NCBI GenBank assembly: GCA_028023455.1
Contig: JAQFVV010000027.1
Coordinates: forward strand, 10,785,845-10,849,844
Length of the DNA stretch: 64,000 nt
Direction of reading: 5' to 3'
Source of the DNA: Epiperipatus broadwayi
Lineage: Eukaryota; Onychophora; Udeonychophora; Euonychophora; Peripatidae
In this document: in pieces, positions 57,461 to 64,000 of the stretch
Numbering within the stretch: the stretch's first letter is position 1
How the letters are laid out: every line of letters begins with the position of its first letter
Program-made: the position numbers and the translations under genes
The notes under the pieces: model-generated
The model's database searches: none
Seen by the model: the letters and a program-made list of their open reading frames with translations, nothing else
What the model was told of the DNA's origin: nothing

Positions 57461-58860
57461 TGATGATGGGATTACTCTCTGTACTTGTTCATTGAACAGA
57501 ATATTGTTGATGAGTAGAATGTTTATTGTATTGACAAAATATTGCCAACATCTATATTCTATATATATTGGAAAGAGGAGGATTAACAAAAACTCAAAAT
57601 CTACACTGTGGTCCCTCAAACATTTCATTTACTGTGAGACCCAATGTCATACATAGCACATTAAAAAAAATTATAATTAGTATCAAATATATAATGTGGG
57701 GGAGAGGGGCATATCTGGATTACCCCTAAGAATATCAGAGGCCAGATAGTAAAATCAAAAGTTAATTTTATATTTGTATATTTATGTAGATATATCTTTG
57801 TCAGTTAATAAAACATACATTTTTTTCAAGAAATAAAACGTACAAAAACTAATAGTTGAGAAACAATAGTTACAAATGAAATTAAGATTAATATAAAAAA
57901 CAGAAGGCTCTTTATAAGATTTGACAATAGTCATATTTTTTCAAATTTGTTATTCTTTTATTTATTCAACTATAAATTATTTCCTTCTTTTCTAAGTTAA
58001 CGTAATAAACGACTGTTTATGAACACATGCGCAGAAAAGGTAGTTTTTTAAAAAATATTCAGCTTTATTGCTGCCCTGCTTGTTTTTGACAAATCATGTA
58101 TATGACTCATAGCTTATAGTAATATTATTAGAAAGATATAATATAAATATTTAATAACTAACAGATTTTGAACAATACAGTCAACCTTACTCAGACCATA
58201 ATATCAAATATTTTTAAGCACATCAACATTGGAATAGGATAGAACTCATCATTAGTCAAAACAACTGATACACTTACTACTAAAACATTAAAAGTGCTAT
58301 AGAATTGATCTTAATTGGTAAACTTCTCACTAAAGTAATGCAAATGGATAGAATTCATCTTTCATAAAATATGTTCATTACTAAAATCTTGCAAGAGTGA
58401 TAGAACTCATTTTTAATCAAAACTACCATTATTAAAATGTTAACAAAAGTTCTAGAATTCATCTTTAATCAAAACAATTGATACATTCTACTAAAATGCA
58501 ACAAAAGTGATATCACTTATCTTTTGTCAAAACAACTCGTAAACTCATTACCAATGTGTTGCAAAAGTAATAAAAATTATCTTTAATCAAAACAACCTGT
58601 TGAGGTATTACTTTCCACCGAATCATTTCACTAAAAATTCACTTTTTAGTCTATTAAAAGAAAGATTCAGTTCGTTTTTGTGTGTGCATGTATGTGTGTT
58701 TATTTATAGCAGCCCTTTTTTTTTAAATAACCGCACTTTTTTTATATTTATTTTTCTTTTTCAATTTAAAAATCAGTCTTCTAATAATTTTAGAAAATTA
58801 TATAGTGTCATTTCTTTATTGAAATATAGTATTTAATTTATTGAGCGCACCGAGAGCATA
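57461..58860. other. AT-rich intron with a short reiterated motif
   Basis: At 58230-58600 a ~60-bp degenerate unit ('atagaattcatcttta.tcaaaac', 'ctaaaat.ttgcaaaagtgat') is repeated about six times, a decayed minisatellite. Otherwise nothing was recognised. Confidence 0.55.
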
Positions 58861-58863
58861 CAT

Positions 58864-59011
58864 AAATAGTTTAAACAGGCTTTAGCCTGTACTCAATGGC
58901 TTTAAAATTCGCTCTTATCTTTATAATAACCCCTCTATCGGCAAAATATGCTTGATTATTGCGAAATTTTAAAGCGCATTGAGTACAGGCTAAAGCCTGT
59001 TTAAACTATTT
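58864..59011. mobile_element. Foldback MITE, 148 bp
   Basis: The arms AAATAGTTTAAACAGGCTTT… (58864-58918) and …AAAGCCTGTTTAAACTATTT (58964-59011) are inverted copies. Each also contains the short palindrome CAGGCTTTAGCCTG or its partner CAGGCTAAAGCCTG. No coding capacity. Confidence 0.85.
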
Positions 59012-59126
59012 TATTGAAGTATATATTACATATATATATAGACACAGGTATATAATAAGCCTGTGTTTCAGTTATTATTTATTGAAGTATGTAAAACATC
59101 ACTCACAAATTATTTTGTAATAATAA

Positions 59127-59237
59127 TGTCAAGCGTTGTTAGCCGAGAGGTCATCGCAGCCGCCTTGCAAGCAAGTAGTTGGTTGCAGACGGTTGTGGGT
59201 TTGCGTCCCGGCCGACGCTATCACATATGAAAAAAAA
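59127..59237 (+). mobile_element. tRNA-derived SINE copy E (youngest)
   Basis: Flanked by a perfect 20-bp target duplication (59107-59126 and 59238-59257), so recent. AGCGTTG (59132) and CGACGCT (59213) can pair as a 7-bp acceptor stem. Between them are the D-arm-like GCCGAGAGGTCATCGC, an anticodon-arm-like CCGCCTTGCAAGC, a long variable region and a T-arm-like GGGTTTGCGTCCC. The long variable region suggests a class II (Leu/Ser-type) tRNA ancestor. It ends CTATCACATATGA plus A tail. Confidence 0.9.
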
Positions 59238-59257
59238 AAATTATTTTGTAATAATAA

Positions 59258-60118
59258 AATTGAATGCTGATTTAAAAAATATTTGGAATAGCCTATTAAT
59301 ATAAAATAATGATAAATCATTGCTTATATGCACTTAATATCATATAATATATTTATTTCTTATTTAAGCTGACAGTTTCAACTATTCAACACTTTTTATC
59401 GTAATTTTTATCTGGTCTCTCAAAAAAACATTAAACTGTTAACTTAATTAAAGAGTAAATGATGAAATTATAGGTAATACATGTGTCTGTGAAGAGATTT
59501 ATTATTATTTATATTCAATATAACCAATGTAACAAAAGATAATTTATAAAAAAAGGTGGATTATTATAAAACAATAAATAGACTAAAAAAAAAAATCACC
59601 TACCATTATACTATAGTTAGAAAGAAATCACATTAAGATAATATTACATCTGAAACCATTTGAATATCCATACTAAACAACAGAATTGTTTCAAAATTAA
59701 TTTATCGGATACTATGTAGAAATTCAGTTGTTAAGAAGTGATTGACAATCGTAAAGTGCAGCGTGCAAATAATGTGTGTAAATGACTATATTAAATTTTG
59801 CAAAACTATGGTTTATAACCATATTGCTCAAACTTAAAAAAAAAAGAGTGAACAGTTCACCCCACACTTACTACCTAAAATCTCTAGGGTAATTCATTTC
59901 TCTATGATAACTAATAAAAGTATTTGAAGCAGTTCTATAGTCAGTGCCAAATAAACTTCAATTATCTTATATTATTAACAGCAGGCATATATGCATGCGG
60001 GTAATAATGCGTGCATTTATGTAAGCAATGTATGTAAGTTCCATATTCAATGGTATTACTTTGTAGGTGAATAGATCTCCTGTGTAGTTATTTCTAAGAG
60101 CTTCATTTATCTTTCTAG
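59258..60118. other. Intron end before the His exon, nothing recognised
   Basis: AT-rich. The last 60 bp form the polypyrimidine tract and acceptor of the exon at 60119. Confidence 0.5.
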
Positions 60119-60254
60119 GTGCATATCATGGAATAGATTTAAAACTGCTCTTTGGATGCTCTTTTTATCCCAATACTAATAAATTCACAGCCCCTAATGA
60201 CAAGCACATGAGTGATTTTATGATGAAGTTATGGATAAATTTTGCAAACGTTGG
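60119..60254 (+). CDS. Exon of the same carboxylesterase-like gene (catalytic His segment)
   Basis: Seen: acceptor tttctag, 136 nt open in the required phase, donor gtaag. The peptide begins (G)AYHGIDLKLLFG and ends SDFMMKLWINFANVG. In this family GA.HG.EL.YVFG carries the catalytic His and is followed by a helix ending in W.NFA..GDPN; all are visible here and the His is retained. FTAPNDKHMSD also resembles the neuroligin/gliotactin branch. It ends in phase 2 inside the Gly codon, so a further exon (starting near DP/NP) is needed to the right. I did not find it before position 64000. Confidence 0.88.
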
Positions 60255-60829
60255 GTAAGATAATTATTAGATTTTTATTTAGGAATGTTTTGTTTTCTAG
60301 TTGTCATCATACGACATAACATTGAGTATATAACATTTAATATATTGTTTGACATTCTCTTAACATATATCATTATAGTATTGCAGTTATAAAACTATAT
60401 CACAAATTTTATTGAATTCTACACCATTAAGATACTGTTCTATACTTCTTTTTGAAATGACCCAAATGTCATTCGAAGTTCAATAAAATGTATTCTCTGT
60501 AGATTTGTTTCCACTGCAACACTCACAAATTATATTACATAGTAAATTTTAAATCATTTCTATTTTTTTGTTCCAACTTTTCCAGATTATTATACTTGTA
60601 TCAAAAATATATAACTTAACAGGCATCTATGCCTATCCCAGAATTCAAAGTAAAATTCCTCATCATCATATTATTTTGCCATTTACATTATAATGATGTA
60701 AAGGTTTTATTAAAAATATTTAAAATGAAATGCTAAACATTGAGATATTATGATAAATTGTATTAATAAAATAAGATGACAATAAACATCAAACTATAAC
60801 AGACAGTTGCGATGTGATGTACTGTACTG
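60255..60829. other. Intron start after the His exon, nothing recognised
   Basis: AT-rich, no element recognised. No downstream exon was found here. Confidence 0.45.
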
Positions 60830-61830
60830 TAGCTTCTCCTTAAACGAAGTCAATTATGCCCAGAAAAACCTGTTAGCCACTTTATTTTCCATTACCCAGT
60901 CTAAGTTTTCCCATATTCTGCTCTTTCCCATTTCCACAACATAATCTTTGTCAACTCTATGGCCTTTATATCTAAATTCCCCTTATCTTTTCCCAAACCC
61001 AGCATAAAAACCAATAATCCTCTTTCTGTAAAATCACTTTATATTTATTCTTCCATAACTTCATTATATGTACCCTTTCTGTTTTCAAGCATTTACATTC
61101 TATTAACAGATGCCTAATATTTTCTATTCCTTCTTTACACAATTTACAGACTAAATCACCCATATTTTTCCATTTACATGTATATACTGTATTATCTTGT
61201 TGCTAACGATCCCGTTTGAGCCTTAAACAATAAACTACTTTCCTTACTATTATCATATATTAACTCGCACTTAATATTCTGTTTATTTCCATATTGATTT
61301 AAACTCTTTTTACTCTCCATACTAGTTCTTCATCTCTCTAACTCCCTATTCTTTATTAATAAATCTATTCTTTTATCCCATTCCTTACCACTATAACACT
61401 CAACAATCCTCCTAACACAATCATCCCATCTTTTGTACAAATATACTGATATAAATTCTTTATCCAAATCTTTTGCATACCGCACTACCTTTCTCACCCA
61501 TCTTGTTGCCTGCCCTTTACCCATAACCCAATTAAATACTATTTTGGCTATTCTTTTATTATCCATAAACTGCAATCTACCAAACATTTTCATTTTACTT
61601 TTTGCATCTCTCATATGAAAACTCGACCATCCCATTTCTCCTTGAATTGCCTCCCTTGCTGTCCATACATCTGCATCCAATGCATGTCTTTCTACTCCCC
61701 TTTGAACTTTTTCTAAGTAGTTTAATACCCCTTTACTAACACATAATGCCTTGTTACTCCACCTGTCTTCAAACAGAGAACTTAACATCATTATCTTATT
61801 GTTTTTACAGTTATTTCCTTTCTTACTGCT
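60830..61830 (-). mobile_element. LINE C-terminal remnant with zinc finger
   Basis: Minus strand. 61791-61330 is open for 153 codons, with LEKVQRGVERHALDADVWTA, REAIQGEMGWSSFHMRDA and RIAKIVFNWVMG (the QR…R..L…….A..GE.GW…..R….K region after the RT). 61163-60972 gives VCKLCKEGIENIRHLLIEC, the C..C….N..HLL.EC finger that ends many LINEs. A frameshift separates the two. Possibly the 3' half of the family seen at 5.4-7.1 kb. Confidence 0.78.
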
Positions 61831-62049
61831 AAATCATAGCATCAATAATCTTTCACCAATTGAAATTATTTATATTGCCTTATCCATGTATTTTATTTTT
61901 AACACATACACCCCACCCATTAATGCTAAAACATATCTCCCCATACTTTAATGCATGACATGTTTTGTCATTTCTGGTGTTCAAACTCCTTATGAACTCT
62001 GGAGCTATGATCCACTCAAATATTTTATTAAAATCGAGTTATTTCTGTG
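61831..62049. other. Spacer between two LINE remnants
   Basis: No readable motif. It could be the boundary of either element. Confidence 0.3.
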
Positions 62050-62480
62050 GAAGCATTCCAAGTTTAATTTTATCCATTTATATGAATTTGATCAAAATGT
62101 GAATAGTTGTCAATTGTCAATCTATATATTTTTTCCTTTATTGAAAAGCTCTCTTTAATATTTTTTTTTAGTCTTAGTTTACTGATTTCTTTGAATGCTC
62201 TTGCAACATTTCCTGCAGCTCTGAGAAAATTATTTGCAAAAACAATAATATTATCTGAAAAATTCATATGACTAAAAGTAATTTTGATTTGTTTTCATCT
62301 TCTTAACTTCCCATGTTCTTCTAAATAAAAATGTTTTCATAAAACTGAGGTAAAACACTTTAGTGAGATGGAATCCCCCTGCCATACATCCTTACCAATG
62401 TTAATACTTAGTATTACTGTGTATAAATCTAATCATCACAGCCACTATTCCAGTGCAAAAGTTTTGGGTCAATTTTCATC
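62050..62480 (-). mobile_element. LINE reverse transcriptase fragment (RTE-like active-site region)
   Basis: Minus strand. Near 62400-62330 the frame gives GKDVWQGDSISLKCFTSVL (the VRQGD.ISPKLFT motif). Near 62275-62220 it gives HMNFSDNIIVFANNF, where the consensus is L.FADDIV.F. The first Asp of the catalytic pair is kept and the second is Asn. QGD.ISPKLF is usual in RTE-type LINEs. Stops are present, and it is a different element from the tail at 60.8-61.8 kb. Confidence 0.75.
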
Positions 62481-62754
62481 TGAATACAATTTGGTCACTT
62501 AACTTAAATGTTTATACTCAATTTACTATTTGGGTCTCAAACATCACATGATCTTCTAAAAAGTTCAGCATGCAATTATGTGTATTTACTGTTATTGGTT
62601 TCTGATGTTTTATAAATGACATTCCAAAGCTTTAATCACAACAAAAATACTTTTCCGCTGAATATGTATTCATAACTTACAAATCCAATGCAAAATGGCA
62701 ACTCTTACCCTTTAGTCCTTTCTGTAACTTTTCCTATTTAAATGCAATTTATCC

Positions 62755-63085
62755 ACTTACTTTGAACACTTCTTAGCAAAAAAAAATTTTATTGTTTATA
62801 TGTACACACAATCTTACATTTTGACTGTCCTGAAGTCTTCTTTAGAGCTATGATATAATGACAAATAAAATAAAAATTATATAAATAATACCATAAAAAA
62901 TGTAAACAATAAAATTAATAGTAAAATAAAGAAAAACAACATAAAATAAAATGATATATATATAGTTTTTATTTTATTTGTCATTGTATCATAGCTCTGA
63001 AGAAGACTGCAGGACAGTTGAAAGATATACCACAATGAAAAATGTTTTGTTAGAAGTGTTTAAAGAAGTGGATAAACAGCATTTG
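62755..63085. mobile_element. Foldback element with paired hammerhead-like motifs
   Basis: The left arm (62755-62880, minus) and right arm (62975-63085, plus) are inverted copies. Both contain ATAGCTCT(G/A)AAGAAGACT and GGACAGT(C/T)(G/A)AAA, then the 'ttttgctaagaagtgttcaaagt' end. The + motif at 62997-63023 has CTGAAGA, A, GACTG, CAGGA, CAGTT, GAAA. Same architecture as 21638-21955. Confidence 0.7.
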
Positions 63086-63894
63086 CATGATATTACAACA
63101 ATATAAAGGTAGTGGTGGATTTAGTTATATTTGTGAAAAGTTTTTCTGTTATTTGAATATGGACTAAATCATGTTCAGTCTTTTAATCCAAAATTCTCTA
63201 CAGCTGACTTAGTGGTAAATACCTTATATACACAATATAAATGTTATATCTATAATTCCTAATTTTTATTTTAAATATCAATACTACAATTGCATTCTTC
63301 CATTATTTTATATGACTTTATAAACTTTGCCAACAATTTCTGCTTCTTCACCAGCACTTTTAAAATATCTATATGAGTCCATTTCATAGTTAACTTGTCA
63401 TCTACTTTTTAATTAACTATTTCACAGAATTACAGAAAAATGACTTTTAAATAGGATCATATTTCAGTTATTTCCATGTTTCTTTTATCCTAATTACATT
63501 AATCTTGTTATAACATATAATTTACTGAACTGTTTTTTTTTATTCTTATTAACTTTTCAGTGGTTCTTTACTATATCTGGTCATACTTAATTGCTCTATT
63601 TGTAAATTTTACTTTAAATTTGTTGATGTATTTCTCAAATTCAAATAACTATCAATATTTTTTTAAGGAAAAAAAATTCATTTAAGAGTACAGGAAAGGA
63701 AACAATTGTTTGAAAAAGTGCTCGCTTATTTTATTCTTAAGGCACAAATAATAAAAATAAAAAATATGGAAGAATATGAAAGTTGATAAACACAGAACAT
63801 GAAGAATAGTTATTAAATTTAATGGAAAATATTAATTGCAAATAATTAATTTTATGCTCAACAAGTTCTTTTTCTGATGAGAAATTGAAGAATT
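63086..63894. other. AT-rich intron, nothing recognised
   Basis: No exon, ORF or terminus seen. Confidence 0.4.
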
Positions 63895-63895
63895 A

Positions 63896-64000
63896 GACAG
63901 GTAAGCAAGCAGGTAGTTAGGCAGATAGGTAGGAAATCAGGTAGTTAGGATGATAGATAGGAGATAGGTAGGTGGGAAAGGAGGGAGGGAAATATATTGA
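63896..64000. repeat. GGTA/GATA-type degenerate microsatellite
   Basis: Degenerate GGTA, GATA, GCAG and GGGA tetranucleotide units run to the window edge. Confidence 0.9.

Overview
This is a eukaryotic, almost certainly animal, window. The DNA is very AT-rich and has no prokaryotic gene organisation. The only host gene I can support is spread over about 49 kb as four small exons with GT..AG introns. Everything else is intron, and it is densely filled with transposable elements of most major classes. The low GC, Penelope-like elements with GIY-YIG domains, tRNA-derived SINEs and very long introns point to an invertebrate. An arachnid, cnidarian or mollusc would fit, but I cannot place it further.

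Host gene (+ strand). The exons are 11322-11469, 22953-23143, 50395-50524 and 60119-60254. They join in phase into about 201 codons without a stop and encode the C-terminal half of a type-B carboxylesterase/cholinesterase-like alpha/beta hydrolase. The catalytic Glu motif (GVTKDEA) is in the first exon and the catalytic His motif (AYHGIDL..LFG) in the fourth. Several positions resemble the neuroligin/gliotactin adhesion branch, so the choice between enzyme and adhesion protein stays open. The Ser exon and the N-terminus would lie to the left of the window and the C-terminus to the right. The introns are 11,483, 27,251 and 9,594 bp.

Layout. 1-11.3 kb (upstream intron or flank): a LINE split by a foldback element, a large ACT microsatellite, a LINE 5' half with PHD-like and endonuclease segments, a solo LTR, and a tandem pair of ~0.5-kb repeats. 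11.5-23 kb (intron A): SINE copies close to both exons, a diverged 2-kb solo LTR, hammerhead-like motifs, a hAT MITE and a decayed ORF. 23-50 kb (intron B): a GC-rich repeat with a CTCF-like motif, a LINE tail, Penelope-like remnants, a second 1.38-kb solo LTR, a complete 7.0-kb LTR element lacking coding capacity, a diverged repeat pair, two large palindromes, and a LINE tail with a 313-codon ORF. 47.6-53.8 kb: a cluster of foldback MITEs around the third exon. 50.5-60 kb (intron C): LINE remnants, inverted Penelope tails, a foldback element and a young SINE. 60.3-64 kb: LINE remnants, a foldback element with hammerhead-like motifs, and a GGTA-type microsatellite.

Most short ORFs here are low-complexity sequence, transposon fragments or LTR sequence, and are not listed as genes. 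I found no convincing new multi-gene system. The best novelty candidates are the non-coding LTR element and the terminal palindrome its relatives share, the SINE that keeps a complete tRNA acceptor stem, the foldback family with 9-10 bp target duplications, and the hammerhead-like motifs. All assignments come from reading the sequence; no database search was made.
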